From an uncultured Caryophanales bacterium (GTDB lineage Bacteria > Bacillota_I > Bacilli_A > RFN20 > CAG-826), in the NCBI GenBank assembly GCA_902464635.1, contig CABQKC010000001.1, positions 1 through 64,000 on the forward strand: 64,000 nucleotides of DNA. Reading direction: 5' to 3'. Made by a program: the position numbers and the translations under genes. Below, piece by piece: positions 57,227 to 64,000 of the stretch. Numbering within the stretch: position 1 is the stretch's first letter; every line of letters starts with the position of its first letter. The notes under the pieces are model-generated. The model was not told the origin of the DNA and searched no databases. It saw only the letters and a list, made by a program, of their open reading frames with translations.

Positions 57227-59977
57227 ATGAAAAACAAGAAATGTAAATTTTTACTTGTATTAGCTGCTAGTTCTCTTTTCGCGTTGACTTCTTGTGGCGA
57301 AAAGCCTCAAGACACAACTACTAGCGATGATACAACTCCTTCATCTGAAGTCGTTAAGACTTATTATTCCATCACCTTAACTGCTGGAGAGAATTACAAA
57401 ATCGAAGCCGATTTTGGCTATGATGCTAGCAAAGTTGAAGAAGGAAAGAACTTCAAATTCAAAGTAACCCCAAACGAAGGCTACGATGTCATTAGTGTTA
57501 AGGCTGGTAGCGCTACATTAACTCCCAAAAATGGCGTTTATACAATCGAAAATGTAAAAGCCAATGTAACTGTAACAGTAGAAGTTGCTATCCAAACTCT
57601 AAAAGTTACTTTCGAAGGCGAACATTTTACTGCTACCCCAAAAGAAGGATTTACTCCAGATAATGTTAATTTTGGCGGTAGTTATGAATTTACTCTCACC
57701 ATAGATGAACATTATCATCTAGTTGCCGTTAAGGTTGGAGAAAAAGTATTAACTCCTACTGAAGGTGTTTATAAAATAACCGAAATCAAGGCCAATACGG
57801 TTGTTAAAGTCGAAACCGAAATCGATAGCTTTGCCGTTACTTTCGAAGGCGAACATGCAACAGCAACTGTCCTTGAAGGATATGATGCAACTAAAGTTAA
57901 TTATGGGGCAGAACTCAAATTCAAAGTCGAAGCTGATGCCCATTATAATGTTGCTTCTGTTAAAGATGGCGAAACCGTATTAACTCCTACTGAAGGTGTC
58001 TATACTCTTACTAACGTTACTAAGGCAACAACTATTAAGATAGAAGTTGAATTAGATTCTCATAAAGTGACTTTTGTTGGAGAAGGATTCACTGTTACTG
58101 ATGTTGAAGGATTCAATAAGGAAAGCATTACTCACGGTAATGATTATAAATTCAAATTAGCCGCTAAGGAACATTTCCACGTTACTTCAGTTAAAGTAGG
58201 GGAAGTTGCTCTTACTGCTGATGCTAGTGGCATCTATACCATTAACAATGTTGCTGAAGATAAGACTGTTACTGTTGCTACTGAAGAAGATACTTATAAA
58301 TTAACCATAGCTACTGGCGAAAACTATACAGTTGAATTAGAAAAAGCTGGACTTGATTTAAATACTGTTACTTATAGCAAAGAAGTCAAATTCAAGGTAA
58401 GCGCTGCTAAATACTATAGCATTACTGCTGTTAAGCTTAATGGGGAAGCTCTTACCGCAGGCGAAGATGGCTATTATCTAGTCAAGAACCAAGTAAGTGA
58501 CTCTGCTGTTACTATCGAAGCAACTAGGAATAAGGCTACCGTTACATTTAATACCACTGGTGGAACTGCAATCGCAACCAAAACCATTGATCAAGGTACA
58601 AAGGTTGAAGAAGTTATCCCAACCCGTGCTGCCGATGAATATTATGATGCCTATACCTTTAATGGATGGTATCTAAACGGAGAAAAATTCAATTTCGAAA
58701 CGATCATCGAAAGTGACATCACTCTTGTTGCCAAATGGAAATATGGCAATAGCAAGACTACATATTTAAATAATTGGGCAGCAGGAGACTTTGGAGTAGA
58801 AAATGGTGCATCTATAGTAACCATCGATTCAGCCTTCAGCAATATCTGTTGGGGTTTGAATGGGGCTAGTGGTGTAAACCAAGAACTCAAAACCCAATAC
58901 ATGGCTGAGTTTGGCAAGACGGATAACGATGGCTGGATGCTGAATTTCAACAATTTCGAAACCACGGATAAGACTACAGGCGTAAAAACTGTCAATAGAG
59001 GTGTCATATCTCTTCCAAAAACTAATTTCCATGAGCTTTTGGCCGGCGGCAAGATTGCCACCATGGAAGTTGGCGGTGCTGGCACTTGGAACAATATATG
59101 GCTTAATGCCGGTGGAGCAGATACAAGGATTAGCGACAATAGGGGAAACCCCGAAGTTGTTGAATCCCTCACAAGGACTACCATTACCATCTATGAGGAT
59201 TCCGAAGGCAAGGTACGCCTTAATTACTTCGATAGACTAATTGCAGAACCACGTTCGGATGTTGCTTCATATCCTTATGGCGAAATTGTCTTGACTGATG
59301 AAGAAGCAAATGGAACTGCTTCATTGAAATTACATTCATCCCAAAATGGTGCAGGCCGTCGTTATTGGCTTAGCAAACTTACTGTCACTAATGGCGAAAG
59401 AGTCTATAAAGATTTCTCGACAAAGACTGGATTCACAGTTGATGGTGGGACAGCTTATAACCAAGCAGAATCAGCTTCAACAGGTGGCGCTCCTCACGGA
59501 CAATGGGTTTCCATCATGTCACCATATAATCTAGCTGTTGGTGTATATGGAACAAACGAGAGTGGTCCAACAACATTAAACTTGGATCCAATTAACTTCA
59601 ATGAACTCTTTGAGAACGGTGAAGGTGTCCGCTTCGCACTTGGAACCTGGAACGGAACTGATAAGATTTCATTCATGAAGGGCGAAGAAACTGCTGAACT
59701 TGGCACTGCCGAAGTTAAACCAAATAACCATGCAAGTGGCCAATATCACGATCCGGTAAAATATACATGGCCATTAATTGAAAACACCTGGCGTAACTGG
59801 AAGGTTAGCATCGATAGGTTTGGAATGAATGTCCATAACTCCTATACAAATGAAGATTATCACTTTGCTTTAACCGAAGGACAACTCAATGGAACTGAAT
59901 CCCTTACATTCAAATTAGGTACATATTCTAACGACCATTTCTTCGTGTTAACAAACATGATGACTTACCACATCTAA
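57227..59977 (+). CDS. Repeat surface lipoprotein (five repeats)
   Basis: 916 residues, lipobox LTSC (Cys23). Five tandem units of 75-78 residues occupy about positions 42-430; unit landmarks are VTFEGEH, YHLVAVKVG and LTPTEGVY. An InlB B-repeat-like module follows (YYDAYTFNGWYLNGEKFN, ending LVAKW). The last about 400 residues match the paralogue upstream (YRDY-like VYKDFSTKTGFTV and RYWLSKLTV). The DNA also repeats: a 23-bp identical block occurs at 57746-57768 and 57977-57999, 77 codons apart. A 68-base gap with AAGGAAAAC precedes it, then a terminator ends the unit. Confidence 0.68.
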   Translation: MKNKKCKFLLVLAASSLFALTSCGEKPQDTTTSDDTTPSSEVVKTYYSITLTAGENYKIEADFGYDASKVEEGKNFKFKVTPNEGYDVISVKAGSATLTPKNGVYTIENVKANVTVTVEVAIQTLKVTFEGEHFTATPKEGFTPDNVNFGGSYEFTLTIDEHYHLVAVKVGEKVLTPTEGVYKITEIKANTVVKVETEIDSFAVTFEGEHATATVLEGYDATKVNYGAELKFKVEADAHYNVASVKDGETVLTPTEGVYTLTNVTKATTIKIEVELDSHKVTFVGEGFTVTDVEGFNKESITHGNDYKFKLAAKEHFHVTSVKVGEVALTADASGIYTINNVAEDKTVTVATEEDTYKLTIATGENYTVELEKAGLDLNTVTYSKEVKFKVSAAKYYSITAVKLNGEALTAGEDGYYLVKNQVSDSAVTIEATRNKATVTFNTTGGTAIATKTIDQGTKVEEVIPTRAADEYYDAYTFNGWYLNGEKFNFETIIESDITLVAKWKYGNSKTTYLNNWAAGDFGVENGASIVTIDSAFSNICWGLNGASGVNQELKTQYMAEFGKTDNDGWMLNFNNFETTDKTTGVKTVNRGVISLPKTNFHELLAGGKIATMEVGGAGTWNNIWLNAGGADTRISDNRGNPEVVESLTRTTITIYEDSEGKVRLNYFDRLIAEPRSDVASYPYGEIVLTDEEANGTASLKLHSSQNGAGRRYWLSKLTVTNGERVYKDFSTKTGFTVDGGTAYNQAESASTGGAPHGQWVSIMSPYNLAVGVYGTNESGPTTLNLDPINFNELFENGEGVRFALGTWNGTDKISFMKGEETAELGTAEVKPNNHASGQYHDPVKYTWPLIENTWRNWKVSIDRFGMNVHNSYTNEDYHFALTEGQLNGTESLTFKLGTYSNDHFFVLTNMMTYHI

Positions 59978-59994
59978 TTTATAAATTAAACATT

Positions 59995-60028
59995 AAGGCT
60001 GCTAGGCAATAAACCTAACGGCTTTTTT
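59995..60028 (+). terminator. Terminator of the large + strand operon
   Basis: Imperfect stem GGCTGCTAGG / CCTAACGGC around CAATAAA, then a T tract. Confidence 0.7.
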
Positions 60029-60043
60029 CTTTTACTCCAACAA

Positions 60044-60072
60044 AGAAAAAATGAGCACTCTTTCGAATGCCC
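60044..60072 (-). terminator. Terminator of fucI
   Basis: Minus strand: stem GGGCATTC / GAGTGCTC (two wobbles) closed by a GAAA tetraloop, followed by ATTTTTT. Confidence 0.8.
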
Positions 60073-60095
60073 ATTAATTCATTTTGATGTCAATC

Positions 60096-61889
60096 TTATT
60101 TATATAATTGCTTATAAAGCATACATGCACGGTAATCAGCTGATTCAAGGTCTTTCGTACCGAATGCACTCCAAGCATGTGGACGGAATATATCCGCGTC
60201 AGGGATATTATGCATTGAAACAGGGATACGTAACATTGATGCTAAGGTAATTAAGTCTTTTCCCACATGGCCATATACAAACGCGCAGTGGTTGGCTCCC
60301 CAATGGGCCATGACATCATAAGTTGAATCGAATGCATGTCCATAATTATGTTTCTCATCATTTAGACGTGGAACAAAATAAGTGGATGGCCAGCTACGAT
60401 CGGTGATATCTAATATCTTCTGATTGGCTTCTTCTGGAAGAACGATTGTAGTGCCTTCTGCAATCTGCATGTCATAACCTAATCCATCGATTAAATTGAT
60501 GCGTACAAGAGTTACAGGCATTTCAGCACATGTATCCCAACGTGCAGAGAATCCACCTCCACGGAAGGAACCACGATTAGCAGCTTCCCATTTGGTGGCC
60601 TTTAACATGGCATCGATGTCTTTGTCTGTTACATTCATCCAAGGCTTCCAGCAATGTTCGCCATTTTCATTAACGGAGGCTCCATTTCCATCTAAAGCAG
60701 CCGCACCAGAATTTAATAGATGCATAAATCCAAGTTTAGCAAGTCCAGTTGCTTCTAATCCTGTACGTTCTTTGTAGGCTTTTGGAGACCAATAGGTACG
60801 AACGTCTGCAAATATAGGGGCTTCATGTGTCAATAAGTTTTCCATGACCATCCCTAAACCGTTACAGTTATCACCTTCAGTTGCAAGAATTGTAGGATTT
60901 TTCTTGCCGTTCCAGTCAAAACTACCAGTCAAAATTGATTCTGGGAAGTCGGCATTTGGCTTCCAGTCAGTCCATTGTCTTTGGCCTTGAAATCCACCGA
61001 ATAAAGCATTATGCCCCAAGGCTTCTTCTTTAAATCCTAGTTCTGCTAATTTTGGATTACCAATCATTAAGTCGCGGATGATTAAAGTCATCTTGACTGT
61101 AAATTCCCATTGCTTTTCTTTTTCTTCTTTAGAGAAAGCAGGGGCAAATGGCCAAACATCATCACGGTTAAAATCTTCGCCTTCTGGGCATTTTTCTTCT
61201 ACCCATTGTAGGGCTTTTTCATATTCTTCGTGATCAAATATTCCTAAATCCATGCGACGTAATATTTCTACTTCATCTACCCATTCGGCACGTAATCCAA
61301 ATGTCTTTTGCATGTAATTGGCGTCGATATAGCTTCCCCCAATTCCCATGGAGACTGTCCCAATACCTAAATAGGAACTATCTTTGAATTGCCCAACAAC
61401 TAAGGCGGCACGGGCAAAACGTAATATCTTTTCTTCTACATCAGGAGTGATGCCATCTTTATCTGCAGTTTGGACATCATGTCCATAAATAGCAAATGCT
61501 GGTAATCCTCTTTGGACATGGGCAGCCATAGCTGCTGCTAGATAAACAGCACCTGGGCGTTCGGTTCCATTAAATCCCCAAATGGCTTTGGTTGTTAATG
61601 GATCTAGATCCATAGTTTCAGTTCCATAGCACCAGCAAGGGGTTACTGTTAAAGTAGCGGTGACATTTTGGGTATGGAAGTAATCTGTGCAGATTGAGCT
61701 TTCTTTGGCTCCTCCAATCGTAGTAGGTGAGATGACTACTTCAGCAGGTGTTCCATCTCCATAGAATACATTAGTTTCAATTAGTTTTTTGGCGGCTTTA
61801 GCCATAGCCATGGTCTGGTCTTCTAGTGATTCACGGACCCCATAGCAACGGCCATCGATAACTGGTCGAATTCCAATACGTGGTTTCAT
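60096..61889 (-). CDS. fucI: L-fucose isomerase
   Basis: 597-residue ketol isomerase converting L-fucose to L-fuculose (many members also act on D-arabinose); Mn-dependent, cytosolic, hexameric. The family N-terminus PRIGIRPVIDGRCYGVRESLE and the metal-site segments ATEGDNCNGLGMVMEN (Glu) and FADVRTYWSPKAY (Asp) are present, with a late conserved His in HWGANHCAF. The length is usual. AAGGAG lies five bases before the ATG. The gene is transcribed alone towards the surface-protein operon. Fuculokinase and aldolase genes are not in this window. It fits the GH95 fucosidase upstream. Confidence 0.93.
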   Translation of the reverse strand: MKPRIGIRPVIDGRCYGVRESLEDQTMAMAKAAKKLIETNVFYGDGTPAEVVISPTTIGGAKESSICTDYFHTQNVTATLTVTPCWCYGTETMDLDPLTTKAIWGFNGTERPGAVYLAAAMAAHVQRGLPAFAIYGHDVQTADKDGITPDVEEKILRFARAALVVGQFKDSSYLGIGTVSMGIGGSYIDANYMQKTFGLRAEWVDEVEILRRMDLGIFDHEEYEKALQWVEEKCPEGEDFNRDDVWPFAPAFSKEEKEKQWEFTVKMTLIIRDLMIGNPKLAELGFKEEALGHNALFGGFQGQRQWTDWKPNADFPESILTGSFDWNGKKNPTILATEGDNCNGLGMVMENLLTHEAPIFADVRTYWSPKAYKERTGLEATGLAKLGFMHLLNSGAAALDGNGASVNENGEHCWKPWMNVTDKDIDAMLKATKWEAANRGSFRGGGFSARWDTCAEMPVTLVRINLIDGLGYDMQIAEGTTIVLPEEANQKILDITDRSWPSTYFVPRLNDEKHNYGHAFDSTYDVMAHWGANHCAFVYGHVGKDLITLASMLRIPVSMHNIPDADIFRPHAWSAFGTKDLESADYRACMLYKQLYK

Positions 61890-61920
61890 GGTTTCTCCTT
61901 ATTTTTACTATCTTAAGAAA

Positions 61921-61955
61921 ATTATACATTTCTTTTCTTTCTCTATATAGAGAAA
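61921..61955 (-). promoter_or_regulatory. fucI promoter with 18-bp palindromic operator
   Basis: On the minus strand a perfect TATAAT lies at the complement of 61921-61926. Where the -35 box would be, a perfect palindrome, TTTCTCTATATAGAGAAA, covers 61938-61955. No independent -35 hexamer is seen. A dyad so placed suggests a repressor or activator bound at the promoter. The rest of the 314 bases to the nucleotidase gene is AT-rich with no other feature noted. Confidence 0.6.
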
Positions 61956-62188
61956 CACTTTTTACTAAAAGATGGATTAATAAATAAGAATAAAGGCTAT
62001 TTATAATAAAAACATTCGATAAAATCGACATTTTATTAATTCTTAGATAAACCATTTTTATAGTGAATAGGGACTTTTAATGCTAAAAAAGGTAAAAAAA
62101 TGCAAGCAAGTGATGAATTTTAAAATGCTTATTTTATTAATAAGAAACTAAAAGAAAAGGCATATTTCTTTTTATGGAATTCTAGTTT

Positions 62189-62197
62189 TGATATTCT
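62189..62197 (+). promoter_or_regulatory. Extended -10 promoter giving a probable leaderless nucleotidase mRNA
   Basis: TGATATTCT (TGn plus TATTCT) ends seven bases before the ATG at 62204, and no Shine-Dalgarno exists, so transcription would begin at or beside the start codon. Confidence 0.45.
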
Positions 62198-62203
62198 TTC
62201 TTC

Positions 62204-64000
62204 ATGAATTCAAATAAAAAGATATTAATTAGTGGGGTTTGCCTAGGCTTATTTACTTGTCTAGTCGCCCTTTCATTTCCCTTATTAAACCAATCTACCT
62301 ATTTATTAGGAGGTGGATTTGATATTAATTCAAATGCCTGTGTTACTCCTAGTGGATATGTTGAATTAGACGAAGCCTTAAAAGATGCAAGCAAAAGGAT
62401 TAACTTTACTGATACAAGCAAGTCCTATACCGATAGCGTGACTACTAAAACGTTTGGGACGGTAAGTAGGATCAATGTCGGAGGTGATGGGAAAGATGAT
62501 ATTTTTGTTGAAAGAGTGAACCCATATAGTCGAATTAGAAGTGGATTATATGTTTATTCTATTAGTCATTCATCATCTATTTCCATTGGAAGTATCCTTG
62601 GATTTGAAGGAAATATTACTTCTTATAAAGGTTGTATTGAATTAACTAATGCGACTTATGAAGTTTTATCTAATAAAAATTCAACTGGATTAGTTGAACC
62701 TAGGTTAATAACTGCTAACGAAATATCTTCGTTTAGTTATCTAGATCAAGGGGCTAGAGTTAGATTAGATAATTGTTCTTTTTCTAGTTTATCTTCCTCT
62801 AATGTTACTAAGCATACCTCTTCAATTAGGGGTTATTTAACACAGGGGTCCACTAAATTCCAAATAAAGATAAATTCTAGGAATATGACTAATACAAATG
62901 GAATTGCTTCCTATTTATCTTCCTTGACATCTTCTTTTACGGTTTTAGGAAACATTACTTCTGATTCGGGGGTATATAAAATCGATATAGGAAGTAAAGA
63001 TGACATCATTACTTCTAGTCATGAACATACTTATACATATAATTTCGATTCTACTTCACATTGGCTTACTTGTAGCTGTGGGGTTAGCAAAGAAAAAGAA
63101 GCCCATGTATCTAGTGACTGGATAATTAAAAAAGAACCAACTGCATTTGAAGAAGGCTCTAAATATAAAGAATGTAATATATGTAAATATGTTTTGGAGA
63201 CTGTTTCTATCCCTGAATTAGAATCATCTACTTTTAATATTGATATATTTGCCTTAAATGATACTCATGGGACGGTTAAGGATAATTCTAGCGCGGCTGG
63301 AATCGAAAAGACTTCTACCTATATTAAGAATATAAAGAAATCCAATCCAAACACATTTGTCCTTTCTAGTGGCGATATGTGGCAGGGGTCTATGTATTCG
63401 AATAATACTAAAGGCAAATTGATGAGCGAATACCTTAATGAAATAGGCTGTGTTTCTATGACTATCGGCAATCATGAATTTGATTGGGGAGAAGAATATA
63501 TTTCATCGAATAGGGCTATATCTAATTTTCCTACTTTAGGAATTAATATAATCGATAAGAACACGAATAAAAGGGCAAACTATGTGGATGCTTCGACTAC
63601 TTATACGGTCAATAACATCAAATTCGGTATCATCGGGGCGATTGGAGATTGCTATTCTTCTATCTCTGGTTCGAAGGTGAAAGATGTTACTTTCAAGGTT
63701 GGAAATGAATTAGCAACCCTAGTTAAAAACGAATCAGTAAGATTACGTAATGAAGAGAAATGCGATTTCATCATTTATTCAATACATGGTCCAACTAAAG
63801 ATTATCAAGATGAATTATCTAGTGGGGGTTATGTCGATTTGGTATTTGAAGGACATAGCCATGAACAATATGTTAATAAAGATAGCTATGGCATATATCA
63901 TCTTCAAGGCTATGGATATAATAAATCCATATCCCATGTATCTTTAGCAGTTGATCCTTCTAGCAAGGCTATTTCAATTAGCAAAGCCGAATCAATTGCT
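62204..64000 (+). CDS. Secreted 5'-nucleotidase/UshA-like metallophosphatase (3' end beyond window)
   Basis: An open frame of 599 codons running off the window end. Signal peptide (about 1-28: ILISGVCLGLFTCLVALSF); an OB-like beta region (about 55-285); a Cys-rich stretch with paired Cys (SHWLTCSCG, then ECNICKY; about 300-335) of the type found in Firmicutes surface proteins. Then the metallophosphatase core: IFALNDTHG (about 349), SSGDMWQGS, IGNHEFDWG, IIYSIHGP and FEGHSHE, the metal-ligand motifs of calcineurin-like 5'-nucleotidases. It would release nucleosides or other products from nucleotides outside the cell. The C-terminal specificity domain lies outside the window. A start further upstream is blocked by TGA at 62189-62191. 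Confidence 0.75.
   Translation, partial: MNSNKKILISGVCLGLFTCLVALSFPLLNQSTYLLGGGFDINSNACVTPSGYVELDEALKDASKRINFTDTSKSYTDSVTTKTFGTVSRINVGGDGKDDIFVERVNPYSRIRSGLYVYSISHSSSISIGSILGFEGNITSYKGCIELTNATYEVLSNKNSTGLVEPRLITANEISSFSYLDQGARVRLDNCSFSSLSSSNVTKHTSSIRGYLTQGSTKFQIKINSRNMTNTNGIASYLSSLTSSFTVLGNITSDSGVYKIDIGSKDDIITSSHEHTYTYNFDSTSHWLTCSCGVSKEKEAHVSSDWIIKKEPTAFEEGSKYKECNICKYVLETVSIPELESSTFNIDIFALNDTHGTVKDNSSAAGIEKTSTYIKNIKKSNPNTFVLSSGDMWQGSMYSNNTKGKLMSEYLNEIGCVSMTIGNHEFDWGEEYISSNRAISNFPTLGINIIDKNTNKRANYVDASTTYTVNNIKFGIIGAIGDCYSSISGSKVKDVTFKVGNELATLVKNESVRLRNEEKCDFIIYSIHGPTKDYQDELSSGGYVDLVFEGHSHEQYVNKDSYGIYHLQGYGYNKSISHVSLAVDPSSKAISISKAESIA

Noticed and set aside
58651..59190. 179-codon minus-strand frame inside the five-repeat lipoprotein gene
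   Set aside because: Lies wholly antisense to a strongly supported gene; its composition is that of a shadow frame and no ribosome site is visible.
1..64000. TGA read as tryptophan (mycoplasma code)
   Set aside because: Several coupled genes end in TGA inside ATGA overlaps with sensible products on both sides, and Trp is encoded by TGG throughout, so the standard bacterial code applies.
1..64000. CRISPR arrays, complete insertion sequences, prophage or rRNA genes
   Set aside because: No regularly spaced repeat-spacer pattern, no transposase or integrase gene, and no rRNA sequence was seen. The five iterons at 27276-27342 are too short and close to be CRISPR repeats.

Overview
The window comes from a low-GC Gram-positive (Firmicutes, class Bacilli sense) bacterium. 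Supporting signs are AT-rich codon use, TGA used as a stop (for example ecfT ends in TGA inside an ATGA overlap), strong AGGAGG ribosome sites, many lipoproteins with a Cys lipobox, encoded CCA tails on tRNAs, and ECF transporter genes next to truA. The dense set of glycan-degrading enzymes points to an uncultured gut lineage; the exact order is inference.

Layout. 0-4.8 kb: housekeeping cluster (dCMP deaminase, small membrane protein, EcfA1-EcfA2-EcfT, TruA, PHP phosphatase), tightly overlapped on +. 4.8-11.9 kb: a minus-strand operon with a large lipoprotein, a YwaF-like/ABC ATPase fusion, an ABC permease and a small membrane protein. 12.1-14.4 kb: YebC, an Xre regulator and rplM-rpsI, the last with a clear promoter and terminator. 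14.4-22 kb: an accessory stretch with an AbiE-like two-gene toxin-antitoxin locus, a flavin reductase-like gene, a rhamnosidase-like enzyme, a three-tRNA operon (Ile-Val-Thr), a 435-bp ISL3-like non-autonomous insertion with a perfect 8-bp target duplication, and, directly behind it, an HTH-ADP-ribosyltransferase (DUF3990-like) gene coupled to a partner with a GNAT-like C-terminus. 22-25 kb: VTT membrane protein, PaaI-like thioesterase, RarA, and an unannotated 45-codon gene with its own terminator.

25-60 kb is a glycan-use region. It holds a secreted beta-sandwich protein, an AAA-type ATPase behind five phased AATGACAAA repeats, GH20, an ABC ATPase with three membrane proteins, an unassigned TIM-barrel-like hydrolase, GH95, a CE15-like esterase and an AraC regulator. 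An approximately 20-kb + strand operon follows a consensus cre (CcpA) site: lipoprotein tyrosine phosphatase, sugar-binding protein, two sugar permeases, several large surface proteins and lipoproteins, DUF4838 and GH127. 60-64 kb: L-fucose isomerase (minus) with a palindrome over its -35 region, then a secreted 5'-nucleotidase-like protein cut by the window end.

Working together (inference): secreted and cytoplasmic hydrolases for fucose, rhamnose, arabinose and hexosamine residues feed a binding-protein-dependent sugar transporter. That transporter has no adjacent ATPase; the ATPase at 30.1 kb is a good candidate energiser. L-fucose then enters catabolism through FucI. Control appears to be by CcpA-like repression, AraC and local repressors.

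The most unusual items are the HTH-ART/GNAT pair beside the ISL3-like element, the in-frame gene fusion that keeps the ribosome site of its second half, and the symmetric iterons ahead of the AAA ATPase gene.
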